From Planctomycetia bacterium (GTDB lineage Bacteria; Planctomycetota; Planctomycetia; Pirellulales; UBA1268): a DNA stretch of 6,200 nucleotides. The stretch is taken from positions 1 to 6,200 of the forward strand of contig RGBY01000153.1 in assembly GCA_009919445.1 (NCBI GenBank), read 5' to 3'. The position numbers and the translations under genes were made by a program. Positions 1 to 6,197 of the stretch are shown piece after piece. A model generated the notes under the pieces. That model made no database searches. It worked only from the letters and a program-made list of their open reading frames with translations, and was not told the origin of the DNA. How positions within the stretch are numbered: position 1 is the stretch's first letter; each line of letters starts with the position of its first letter.

Positions 1-723
1 GCGAGTACTTGCCGCAGGGCTTGAACGCAGCGGCTTTTTTAACGCGAGCCCTCGGCTGGGCGTGATTCTGGGAACTGGCATGGGAGATCTGGTCGATCGG
101 CTCGAGGGTGAGCAATCGGTGGCGGCCGCCGAAATCGGCTGGCTACCACGGGCATCAGCCCTCGGCCATGCCGGTCGGCTGGCTTGGGGCGACTGCCAGG
201 GGCATCGCGTGGTGATGCTGCAAGGCCGGGTTCATGCCTATGAGGGGCACCCGCTGGCCATGTTGGTGCGGGGCGTTGACCTCCTGGCAGCGATTGGCAT
301 CAACCGCCTGCTCATTACGAATGCTGCCGGCGGGCTCACCCCGGGCCTTACGGTCGGTGAACTGGTGGTGCTGAACGATCACCTTGATCTGGTGCGGCGG
401 GGCCAGCGGCCTTTTGGCCCGCAGCCGGCTCACGGCTGTTCGGTCTACGACGAACCGCTTTCCACCGTTTCCCAACGCGAGCCGAATACCGGATGCTACG
501 GAAACTGGGGGCTGATGTGGTTGGGATGTCGACGGTTCCAGAGGCAGTTGCAGCGGCAGCCTACGGCATGCGGGTAGTGGCTGTTTCTGTGGTGACGAAT
601 CTTGCCCTGCCTGACCGGGAGGCCGGTGGAGAGCAGACTGACGGTGGGCACGTTTGTCGTGCCGCTGCTGCGGCTGCCGATGGTGTCTGGTCGATGATCG
701 GTGCCATGCTCCGCTGTGCCTGA
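1..723 (+). pseudogene. Purine nucleoside phosphorylase, 5'-partial and broken by a frame change with internal deletion
   Basis: This enzyme family cleaves purine nucleosides with phosphate to a free base and ribose-1-phosphate in the cytoplasm (purine salvage). The reading frame is open to the left edge, so the true start lies outside the window. In the first frame the phosphate-binding loop GVILGTGMG (about 59-85), LQGRVHAYEGHP (218-253) and ITNAAGG (314-334) are clear, and homology runs to SVYDEPL, ending at 460. It resumes in a different frame as TRAEYRMLRKLGADVVGMSTVPE from 475, then SVVTN (583-597), and stops at 723. In human PNP the corresponding segments are about 36 codons apart; here they are about 29 nt apart. 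Roughly 80 nt, including the GPxxE segment with the purine-binding Glu, is therefore missing and the frame shifts. Both halves are otherwise well conserved, so a recent mutation or an assembly error are both possible. Family identity is secure; functional status is not. Confidence 0.88.
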
Positions 724-844
724 AGTTCCCGGGGGTGGCTGGTTCTTGGCAGTCATCGTTTTGGGGAATCGACGTGATGTGGGCAGATATTTCTCGGTTG
801 GGTACAACCGCAGGCTTGCAACGCCTCATTCAGAAAGACACCCG

Positions 845-1543
845 ATGTTTCTGCTCACGAATGATGACGGCATTGATGCCGCTGGGCTGGCTGCCCTCGA
901 GCAGGCTGCCGGCAGCCTGACAGATCGCGTGGTCGTGGTGGCACCGGCGGAGCCGCATTCGGGCTGTGGGCATCGGGTGACGGTCGATCGGTCACTGCGA
1001 CTGACGCAGGTGGGCGTTGATCGCTACTGCGTTGATGGCACACCGGCTGACTGTGTGCGTCTGGCAGTGGCAACGCTCGATCTGCCCCGACCCGTCTGGC
1101 TGCTTTCCGGCATCAATGCCGGCGGGAACCTCGGGGTCGATATTCACCATTCTGGCACGGTGGCCGCCGCCCGTGAGGCAGCCCTGCATGGCTGGCCGGC
1201 CATGGCACTGTCGCAGTACCACCGCCGGGGTGAGCCAATCGACTGGTCGGTGACTACCGCCTGGGCGGAAGCGGTGCTGCAGGCTGTTGCTGTTGATACG
1301 CCCCTGGCCTCAGGCGAGTTTTTCAACATCAATCTGCCCCACCCAAGCAGCCCGCAGCCAGACGCCTTGCCGGCGATCGTTCGCTGCCAGATTGATCCAT
1401 CACCGCTGCCATTAGCCTTTGCCGATGGGGCAGATGGCTGGCAGTATCGGGGGCGGTATCAGGATCGGCCGCGACAGCCGGGCAGCGATGTCGATGTCTG
1501 CTTTGGTGGTCAGATTGCGGTGTCACGGGGACGGGTGGTCTGA
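845..1543 (+). CDS. surE: 5'/3'-nucleotidase SurE
   Basis: SurE is a metal-dependent cytoplasmic phosphatase that removes phosphate from nucleoside 5'- and 3'-monophosphates, and in some species from short polyphosphate. The 232-residue product is close to the usual length of about 250. Residues 1-9 are MFLLTNDDG, with the metal-binding Asp pair at D7 and D8. S39 lies in AEPHSGCGH, GTPADC is at 65-70, SGIN with the metal-ligand Asn is at 88-91, and SGTVAA is at 103-108. The C-terminal YRGRYQDRPRQPGSDVDV block (201-218) is also typical. An open frame continues upstream, but family homology begins exactly at the ATG at 845, so I chose that start; no strong Shine-Dalgarno is seen. It lies 121 nt after the broken PNP gene on the same strand. 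The order nucleotidase plus phosphorylase would degrade NMP to nucleoside to base. It ends 4 nt from the convergent Dabb gene. Confidence 0.95.
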   Translation: MFLLTNDDGIDAAGLAALEQAAGSLTDRVVVVAPAEPHSGCGHRVTVDRSLRLTQVGVDRYCVDGTPADCVRLAVATLDLPRPVWLLSGINAGGNLGVDIHHSGTVAAAREAALHGWPAMALSQYHRRGEPIDWSVTTAWAEAVLQAVAVDTPLASGEFFNINLPHPSSPQPDALPAIVRCQIDPSPLPLAFADGADGWQYRGRYQDRPRQPGSDVDVCFGGQIAVSRGRVV

Positions 1544-1547
1544 CCGT

Positions 1548-1874
1548 TCAGGTGGTGGCTGCCTGCTCGAAGGCATCGAGATCGACATCAAAGACACGGA
1601 CCTGTGCCCAAGAGTCAGCATTGTCAGCAATGAAGTGCTGATGCCGCTCGGATGTCTGGTAGGTGTCGTGGGCTGCGTGAGATTCAAAGATCAGCTCAAG
1701 TGCCACGTCGAAGCTCCGGTCGTTTACCTGCCGATCGTAGGCGGCACAGCGACCCACACTGAAGGAGGCGACACCAGGGTGTCCCGAGAGGTGTTCCCGG
1801 CAGGAGGCAATCAGCCTGTCGATAGCGGCGGGGGACTGATCTTTGAGCGTGAAATAGACGGCGTGGGAGAGCAT
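1548..1874 (-). CDS. Stress-responsive A/B barrel (Dabb) domain protein
   Basis: The product is a single-domain protein of 108 residues matching the Dabb family, small dimeric ferredoxin-like alpha/beta barrels. Visible family features are the first strand HAVYFTLK (4-11), the helix with LIASCREHL (21-29), GVASFSVGR (34-42), the NDRSFDVALELIFES strand region (51-65), and Y72 with H78 to F81 near the end (YQTSERHQHF). Members include plant stress proteins and a few enzymes such as olivetolic acid cyclase, but most bacterial members have no known reaction, and none can be assigned here. The ATG at 1874 is preceded by AGGA with 7 nt spacing. It is on the same strand as ftsH and 153 nt downstream of it, with a repeat and inverted repeats between them, so cotranscription is uncertain. 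Its stop lies 4 nt from that of surE, which converges on it. Confidence 0.85.
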   Translation of the reverse strand: MLSHAVYFTLKDQSPAAIDRLIASCREHLSGHPGVASFSVGRCAAYDRQVNDRSFDVALELIFESHAAHDTYQTSERHQHFIADNADSWAQVRVFDVDLDAFEQAATT

Positions 1875-1932
1875 TAATGGATCCTGTAGAGGTGAGTGAA
1901 TGGCGGGTGCAGCGTGTGCGACGTGAAGTGTA

Positions 1933-2018
1933 ACGGCTAGCAGGCTGAATCATGCAAGCCGCGAGCGGAAGCGAGCGGACACGCAGCACGGCCGGCTTCG
2001 CGAAAAATCTAGCCGTGC
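1933..2018. repeat. Overlapping inverted repeats between ftsH and the Dabb gene
   Basis: ACGGCTAG (1933-1940) is perfectly complementary to CTAGCCGT (2009-2016), enclosing the dispersed repeat copy. A second pair, GCACGGC (1986-1992) and GCCGTGC (2012-2018), shares the same right arm, so the two stems could not form together. TTCGCGAA (1997-2004), a perfect palindrome, lies in the inner loop. The stems are short (8 and 7 bp) and no clean T-tract follows either on the minus strand, so I do not call a terminator. Chance is a real alternative. Confidence 0.4.
1950..1980 (+). repeat. Short dispersed intergenic repeat, copy 1
   Basis: This is a 31-nt unit that recurs at 6167-6197 in the same orientation with one mismatch (30/31 identical). 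It starts TCATGCAAGCC and then contains two direct copies of GCGAGCGGA separated by one A. CCGC at the start of the unit can pair with either GCGG, giving a choice of tiny hairpins. Similarity to copy 2 stops sharply at both ends. It sits in noncoding sequence between ftsH and the Dabb gene. It resembles GC-rich short repeats I recall from Planctomycetes, but I cannot verify this here. Confidence 0.8.
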
Positions 2019-2027
2019 GGGCAATGA

Positions 2028-3950
2028 TCAACTGGCCGAACTTCGGGGGACGGCGGGGCCAATGACCTCAGCGACCTCACTGTCATCGAGCATCTCCCGT
2101 GACTCCAGTTCAGCCGAGAGCGTGTCGAGTTTGTCACGATTCTCGGCAAGCAGGTGATCGGCCCGGTCAGCTGCTTCACCAAGAATTCTTGTCACCTCTT
2201 CGTCGATGACCTGAGCGGTATGCTCACTGAAATCACGTTGCTCGTAGACATCACGCCCAAGGAAGGGGTGTTCGTTGGCGGTCTGGCAGGCGAGCGGCCC
2301 GACCCGCTCACTCATGCCCCAGTTAGAGACCATCTTGCGGGCTAGTCGTGTGGCCTGCATGAGATCGTTTTCCGCACCGGCTGAATACTCGCCAAACACA
2401 AGTTTCTCAGCAGCCCGACCAGCCAAAATGAAGGCCAGCCGGTTGTGCAGGTCTGACTCACCGATGTTCATGCGGTCTTCTTCCGGCACTAGCTGTGTCA
2501 CGCCGAGGGCGCGGCCCCGAGGGATAATGGTCACCTTGTGCAGTTTGTCGACACCCGGCAGCAGCCAGCTGGCCAGGGCATGACCGGCCTCGTGATAGGC
2601 AGTCATCTTCTTTTCACGACCTGCCAGCACTTCCTCGCGTTTCGGACCCATCAGGATTTTGTCACGAGCATGGTCAAAGTCAGCTGACTCAACCTTGTCT
2701 TTGTCCTGGCGGGTCGCCCAGAGTGCCGCCTCGTTGACGAGGTTGCGAATGTCAGCGCCAGTCAGGCCAACAGTGCCGTCAGCCTCACGCTCAAGGTCGA
2801 CATCATCAGCCAGCGGCACGTTTTTGGTATGCACCTTGAATAAGGCGACCCGGGCCTTCTGGTTGGGGCGGTCAACCGTCACATGGCGGTCAAACCGACC
2901 GGGCCGCAGCAGGGCGGGGTCGAGAACATCGGGCCGGTTCGTGGCCGCCAGCACAATGACCGACTCGGTGGGGCTGAAGCCATCCATTTCGCTGAGAATC
3001 TGATTCAGCGTCTGCTCGCGTTCATCGTGACCGCCACCAAGGCCTGCCCCACGCACTCGGCCAACGGCATCAATTTCGTCAATGAACAGGATGGCCGGCG
3101 CCGCCTCCTTGGCCGTCTTGAACAGGTCGCGGACCCGCGATGCCCCGACGCCAACAAACATCTGAATGAACTCACTGCCCGAGATTGAGAAGAATGGCAC
3201 GCCAGCCTCACCGGCGACCGCCCGAGCCAGCAGAGTCTTGCCCGTTCCCGGTGGGCCCATCAGCAGAACGCCCTTTGGCACTCGGCCACCAAGCCGCTGG
3301 AACTTCTTTGGGTCTTTGAGAAAGTCAACAATCTCTTTGAGGTCTTCCTTCACGCCTTCGAGGCCAGCCACGTCGGCAAAGGTGGCCTGCTTGTCTTCAC
3401 TCGAAAATCGCTTGGCGGGCGACTTGGTGAACCCACCCAGAAAACCAGAGCCACCCAACGGGTCGCGTGCCCGCCGCATGGTGCTCCAGAAGGCAACCAT
3501 CAAGAGCAGCGGCACCAGCAGGTAGAGCCCGAGCAGAAAGCCGGTGCCATCGGTCGGCTGTTTGACGGTGGTACGGACGTTGTGGTCCAGCAGCAAACTG
3601 TCGAGGCCATCGCCCACGAGATAGCGTGATACCTCCACCGAGAAACGACCGGTCTCGTCAGCGTCTGGAATGCGTTCCTTGGGAGGGGCTGTTTTGAAAC
3701 TGCCTCTGACTGTCTCGCCGACGATTTCTACGCTGCTGACGTTGTCAGCCTCGACCTCGCGGATGAACTGGTCGTAACTGATAGGAACAGGCCCACCTGT
3801 CTGTGCTCGCATGAGCACGGTCACAAAGGCTAGGCCAAGCAGCAGCACCAAAATGACCGCCGGCCCGCCCATCGGCTTGCCGAACAGCTGTGGTCCGGCG
3901 GAAGGTGGCGTGGGGCGGTTGGCCGGTCCAGGCGTCGGCGCGTTCGACAT
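2028..3950 (-). CDS. ftsH: ATP-dependent zinc metalloprotease FtsH
   Basis: FtsH is a membrane-anchored hexameric AAA+ protease that extracts and degrades damaged membrane proteins and selected cytosolic regulators. The 640-residue product is of normal length. After a Pro/Gly-rich tail (1-30) come transmembrane segment 1 (about 31-47), an extracytoplasmic FtsH domain (about 55-135, beginning ISYDQFIREVE) and transmembrane segment 2 (about 137-155). The AAA+ module has Walker A GPPGTGKT (232-239), pore loop MFVGVG (264-269), Walker B ILFIDEID (287-294) and the second region of homology ATNRPDVLDPALLRPGRFDR (336-355). The M41 protease has zinc site HEAGH (453-457) and the third ligand D529 in GAENDL. 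All catalytic residues are present. The ATG at 3950 has AGAGGA 10 nt upstream. The gene is divergent from the NUDIX gene. The N-terminal tail before the first membrane segment is longer than in E. coli FtsH. Confidence 0.98.
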   Translation of the reverse strand: MSNAPTPGPANRPTPPSAGPQLFGKPMGGPAVILVLLLGLAFVTVLMRAQTGGPVPISYDQFIREVEADNVSSVEIVGETVRGSFKTAPPKERIPDADETGRFSVEVSRYLVGDGLDSLLLDHNVRTTVKQPTDGTGFLLGLYLLVPLLLMVAFWSTMRRARDPLGGSGFLGGFTKSPAKRFSSEDKQATFADVAGLEGVKEDLKEIVDFLKDPKKFQRLGGRVPKGVLLMGPPGTGKTLLARAVAGEAGVPFFSISGSEFIQMFVGVGASRVRDLFKTAKEAAPAILFIDEIDAVGRVRGAGLGGGHDEREQTLNQILSEMDGFSPTESVIVLAATNRPDVLDPALLRPGRFDRHVTVDRPNQKARVALFKVHTKNVPLADDVDLEREADGTVGLTGADIRNLVNEAALWATRQDKDKVESADFDHARDKILMGPKREEVLAGREKKMTAYHEAGHALASWLLPGVDKLHKVTIIPRGRALGVTQLVPEEDRMNIGESDLHNRLAFILAGRAAEKLVFGEYSAGAENDLMQATRLARKMVSNWGMSERVGPLACQTANEHPFLGRDVYEQRDFSEHTAQVIDEEVTRILGEAADRADHLLAENRDKLDTLSAELESREMLDDSEVAEVIGPAVPRSSAS

Positions 3951-4159
3951 CAGGCAACGATCCTCTCAAGGGGTGGGGGGCAAAGGGTGCAAAAAGAAGC
4001 AGCAACCGTTTTGGAACGAAGGTCTTGAGGCTTGGCGGGGCTCGCCAGGGTGCGGAGGCAGGCGGACAGCCCGTGTGTTCGGTATTCTAGCAGGGAAATT
4101 GTTCGCTGCCCGCCGAAGTTCTCGTGAGTAGACCGGCTGAAAACTACCACCGACGGCAC

Positions 4160-4166
4160 GGAAGGA
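4160..4166 (+). promoter_or_regulatory. Shine-Dalgarno site deciding the NUDIX start
   Basis: GGAAGGA ends 8 nt before the ATG at 4175, ideal spacing. It favours this start over the in-frame GTG at 4124, which would add 17 residues without resemblance to the family. The surrounding 224-nt spacer (3951-4174) must carry promoters for ftsH and the NUDIX gene; I see no convincing -35/-10 pair there. Confidence 0.7.
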
Positions 4167-4174
4167 ACGTTCAC

Positions 4175-4615
4175 ATGGCCGAAATACCCCATGCCCCAGG
4201 TGTAGAAAGAGTGCTACGGGGCCATGGCGTGGTTGCGATCGCACGGCGGGGTGAACACTTTCTGGCAATCCGTCGAGGCCCCACGCTGCGGGCCGGGGGG
4301 CAAGTCTGTTTTCCGGGCGGGCACATCGAGGCCGGAGAAGCGGACCACGAGGCCGTAGTGCGAGAATGCCTGGAAGAACTGGCCGCTCCTGTTAGACCAG
4401 TGCAGCGTGTCTGGCGAAGTGTCACCGCTTGGGGCACAGCCCTCGCCTGGTGGACTGTCGAACTCGAAGAGGCCGTCACCCTGGTGCCCGATCCTGTAGA
4501 GGTGGACGAGATTTTCTGGCTGACGCTAGAGCAGTTAGCCTCTCACCCCGATCTCTTGGAAGGCAATCGTGAGTTTCTCAGTGGGGTTCGCTCTGGGGCC
4601 ATTCGTCTGGAATAG
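4175..4615 (+). CDS. NUDIX hydrolase
   Basis: NUDIX enzymes hydrolyse a nucleoside diphosphate linked to another moiety, using Mg2+ bound by the glutamates of the Nudix box. This 146-residue product carries the box at residues 49-71: G49, E55, then R63-E64-C65-L66-E67-E68. This fits G-x5-E-x7-RE-U-x-EE-x-G-U except that Ala replaces the late Gly (A70). The strand before it, HFLAIRRG (28-35), and the lead-in CFPGGH (45-50) are typical. The rest, including AWWTVELEE (91-99) and EVDEIFWLTLEQL (109-121), fits the second sheet and closing helix. The substrate cannot be read from sequence; MutT-like cleaning of oxidised nucleotides or CoA and dinucleotide hydrolysis are among the options. The start is set by a strong Shine-Dalgarno. 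The gene is divergent from ftsH and ends 8 nt from the convergent cytochrome-like gene. Confidence 0.92.
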   Translation: MAEIPHAPGVERVLRGHGVVAIARRGEHFLAIRRGPTLRAGGQVCFPGGHIEAGEADHEAVVRECLEELAAPVRPVQRVWRSVTAWGTALAWWTVELEEAVTLVPDPVEVDEIFWLTLEQLASHPDLLEGNREFLSGVRSGAIRLE

Positions 4616-4623
4616 CAGGAAAG

Positions 4624-5346
4624 TCAGTTCTGCTGAGCCGGTGACGCCAGCCCGGTGTCTTCGGGCAGTGGTGGAAACGTTTCGGGCAGTACCTTTTCGA
4701 GGTCGAGGCCTTTCGTTACCCGGGGTGGTGGCAACTGCAGCGGATTGGCGGCTCGCTCCAACATGCTGCGAAAGCGGTTGGGCTTGCGAGGCGATGGGGC
4801 CAAAGGCAGTGCGGCTGCGCGGGGCGGCGTTGGGGTTGTCAGTGGAGCATCAAAGCCGACCGGTGTGGCGGCGGTGGTCATCGACGCTTGCCCAGCGGCG
4901 GTAGTGTGGCTGCCGGTGTCGGGCAGGCTGAGGGCCAGCCAGGTCTGTAGCAGTTGCCGTTCATGGTCGGAAAGTGAGAGGGGAGTGCCGCGACGGGGTG
5001 ATGGATTCGGCTCGTGGCCGGTGAGAACCTTGTGAAGGAATGCCTGGCTGCCGCCAGCGTCGGCGACCGCCTTCGTAATGCTTTGCAGGTTTGCCAGGGT
5101 TGTCGTCCGATTGGCCAAGCCACCGACTGGCCCGCGACGGAGTTGTGGTGCTGCTGCAGTGTCCCCGCCATGACAGGCCCCCGTTGCGCAGTGGTTGAGC
5201 AACAGCGGCTGAATGGCTCGAGTAAAGCTGCTCAGGCTGGTGGGGTCGATTGCCGGCTCGTCAGCGCCGGCTGCCCCCGTTATGGCCAGCACAACGGCAG
5301 CAGTGATCAGCCAGGCTCGGAATGCAGTAAGGCGGGGTGAAGGCAT
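4624..5346 (-). CDS. Exported cytochrome c-like protein with a C-x4-CH haem motif
   Basis: The 240-residue product starts with a signal peptide: MPSPRLTAFR, a hydrophobic core AWLITAAVVLAITG (11-24), and a likely cut after AGA near residue 28, so it should act outside the cytoplasmic membrane. A single haem-c-like motif follows, C53-ATGA-C58-H59 within NHCATGACHGGD, with four residues between the cysteines instead of the usual two. C-x4-CH haem attachment is known in multihaem cytochromes c3, and similar motifs are frequent in planctomycete proteins. Residues 97-140, with HKVLTGHEPNPSPRRGTPLS and ERQLLQTWLA, resemble the end of those cytochrome domains. The tail from about 145 is low-complexity Pro/Ala/Thr-rich. 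No catalytic domain is attached, so the role, perhaps electron transfer, is unknown. An in-frame TTG at 5385 would add 13 residues, but the ATG at 5346 gives the standard signal peptide. No clear Shine-Dalgarno is seen. Confidence 0.72.
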   Translation of the reverse strand: MPSPRLTAFRAWLITAAVVLAITGAAGADEPAIDPTSLSSFTRAIQPLLLNHCATGACHGGDTAAAPQLRRGPVGGLANRTTTLANLQSITKAVADAGGSQAFLHKVLTGHEPNPSPRRGTPLSLSDHERQLLQTWLALSLPDTGSHTTAAGQASMTTAATPVGFDAPLTTPTPPRAAALPLAPSPRKPNRFRSMLERAANPLQLPPPRVTKGLDLEKVLPETFPPLPEDTGLASPAQQN

Positions 5347-5598
5347 TGTGGGAGCAGCACCTTGGAACGGCACCGTGAGCAGCAAGTGACGCAGGCAAGG
5401 GGGGCAAAAACCGGTCGGCCGCTACATGCTCTAGCAGCCGAACTGGTGAGGAACTCTAGAAAGACAGGGCTTGCTGCCGCAACCTCAGGCTATTAGTCGG
5501 AGGCCGGAAGATACGCGACTTGGGCTGGCGGCAGCTGGTAAGGCTAGGGTAAAAGACCACTGGTTTGTCGTCTTGTCAGCCCGGTGGAAGTCGGGTGT
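5347..5598. other. Divergent noncoding spacer between the cytochrome-like gene and ndk
   Basis: No credible gene, tRNA or transposase remnant is seen in either strand. GCTGCCGC (5473-5480) is complementary to GCGGCAGC (5528-5535) across a 47-nt loop, with a small CCTC/GAGG pair inside (5483-5486 and 5500-5503). Such a pairing is fairly likely by chance in a GC-rich spacer. Promoters for both flanking genes should lie here, but I cannot point to boxes with confidence. Confidence 0.4.
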
Positions 5599-5602
5599 GG
5601 AG
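5599..5602 (+). promoter_or_regulatory. Shine-Dalgarno site favouring the ndk ATG at 5611
   Basis: GGAG lies 8 nt before the ATG at 5611, good spacing. The alternative in-frame GTG at 5584 has no such site upstream. Confidence 0.5.
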
Positions 5603-5610
5603 ACGGCGGG

Positions 5611-6054
5611 ATGTTCAAGCCCGACTGTATTGAGCGGGGCCTGCTAACCAAAGTAATGAGCCGCTTTGAGGACAAGGGCCTGCGGCTGGTCGCCTTGAAG
5701 ATGCTTCGCGTCACGCCAGAACTGGCCAAGCAGCACTATGCTGAGCATGTCGAAAAGCCGTTCTATCCGAGCCTTGAGTCGTTCATCACGTCCGCACCGG
5801 TGGTGGCGGCGATCTATGAAGGGCTTGAAGTGGTGCGGGTCATCCGCGACATGCTGGGAGCAACCAGCGGCCTGAAGGCAACCGCCGGCACGATCCGCGG
5901 CGACTTCTCAGCCAGTCGCCAGATGAATCTGGTGCACGCCTCTGATTCTGCTGAGTCAGCGGCTCGTGAGATCGGCATCTATTTCAGTAGCGCTGAGATT
6001 GTCGACTGGCAGCCGCGTGTCGACGACATGCTGCGGGCGGGGGACGAGGGCTAG
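5611..6054 (+). CDS. ndk: Nucleoside diphosphate kinase, atypical N-terminus
   Basis: Ndk transfers the gamma-phosphate of ATP to nucleoside diphosphates through a phospho-histidine, balancing NTP and dNTP pools in the cytoplasm. From the ATG at 5611 the product has 147 residues: MFKPDCIERGLL at the start, HVEKPFYPSL (46-55), RDMLGATSG (79-87), GTIRGDF (93-99) and the catalytic NLVHASDS with H109. The nucleotide-binding Lys of KPD, the Arg and Thr residues and the active His are all present. Family members normally begin M-x-R-T-L-x-x-FKPD, a hydrophobic first strand; that strand is lacking here. The in-frame GTG at 5584 restores normal length and Lys-to-His numbering (K12, H118), but the added EVGCGDGG is not strand-like. 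I chose 5611 for its Shine-Dalgarno. A short indel or sequence error before 5611 is possible. The gene stands alone, divergent from the cytochrome-like gene, and is followed by a terminator. Confidence 0.93.
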   Translation: MFKPDCIERGLLTKVMSRFEDKGLRLVALKMLRVTPELAKQHYAEHVEKPFYPSLESFITSAPVVAAIYEGLEVVRVIRDMLGATSGLKATAGTIRGDFSASRQMNLVHASDSAESAAREIGIYFSSAEIVDWQPRVDDMLRAGDEG

Positions 6055-6128
6055 AGGCTGCCTGCCGCACGAGCTGTCGCAGAGAACTGCCGAGTTTGCC
6101 GCGATCCTGCGTTTGCAGTGAGCCCGAT

Positions 6129-6154
6129 CCCCCGGTTTCCACCGGGGGCTTTCT
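6129..6154 (+). terminator. GC-rich hairpin terminator downstream of ndk
   Basis: CCCCCGG (6129-6135) pairs perfectly with CCGGGGG (6142-6148) around a 6-nt loop, TTTCCA, followed by CTTTCT. It lies 74 nt after the ndk stop. The stem is very stable but the T-tract is interrupted, so efficiency is uncertain. The tail is T-rich only in the plus direction, which fits ndk transcription. Confidence 0.65.
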
Positions 6155-6166
6155 GGGGAGGGAGAG

Positions 6167-6197
6167 TCATGCAAGCCGCGAGCGGGAGCGAGCGGAC
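6167..6197 (+). repeat. Short dispersed intergenic repeat, copy 2
   Basis: This is the second copy of the 31-nt unit at 1950-1980, in the same orientation, differing by one base (AGCGGG instead of AGCGGA at the centre). It lies 12 nt beyond the terminator of ndk, near the right edge, so any further units would be outside the window. It is again noncoding and downstream of a gene. Confidence 0.8.

Noticed and set aside
155..829. Long minus-strand open frame opposite the PNP gene
   Set aside because: It is rich in Arg, His, Gln and Pro with no recognisable domain, as expected from the antisense of a GC-rich gene.
701..844. Longer surE with 48 extra N-terminal residues from an ATG at 701
   Set aside because: The extension overlaps the PNP end, has no family resemblance, and SurE proteins begin at M-x-x-LLTNDDG, which fits the ATG at 845.
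1696..2031. Minus-strand open frame in the ftsH-Dabb spacer
   Set aside because: It overlaps the start half of the Dabb gene in another frame, spans the dispersed repeat and looks like no protein family.
4063..4088. Possible sigma-70 promoter for the NUDIX gene (CGGACA and TATTCT)
   Set aside because: Both boxes match only 4 of 6 bases and the spacing is 14 nt, so it is not distinguishable from chance.
4614..4634. AGCAG/CTGCT inverted repeat between the convergent NUDIX and cytochrome-like genes as a shared terminator
   Set aside because: The stem is only 5 bp with an 11-nt loop and no T-tract on either side, too weak to call.
5473..5535. GCTGCCGC/GCGGCAGC pair as a structured RNA or riboswitch before ndk
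   Set aside because: An 8-bp match over a 47-nt loop is likely enough by chance in such GC-rich sequence, and no known riboswitch or tRNA features are visible.
1950..6197. The two 31-nt repeats as a CRISPR array or as ends of one mobile element
   Set aside because: Only two copies lie 4.2 kb apart with ordinary housekeeping genes between them. They are direct, not inverted, and there is no transposase, integrase or regular spacer pattern.
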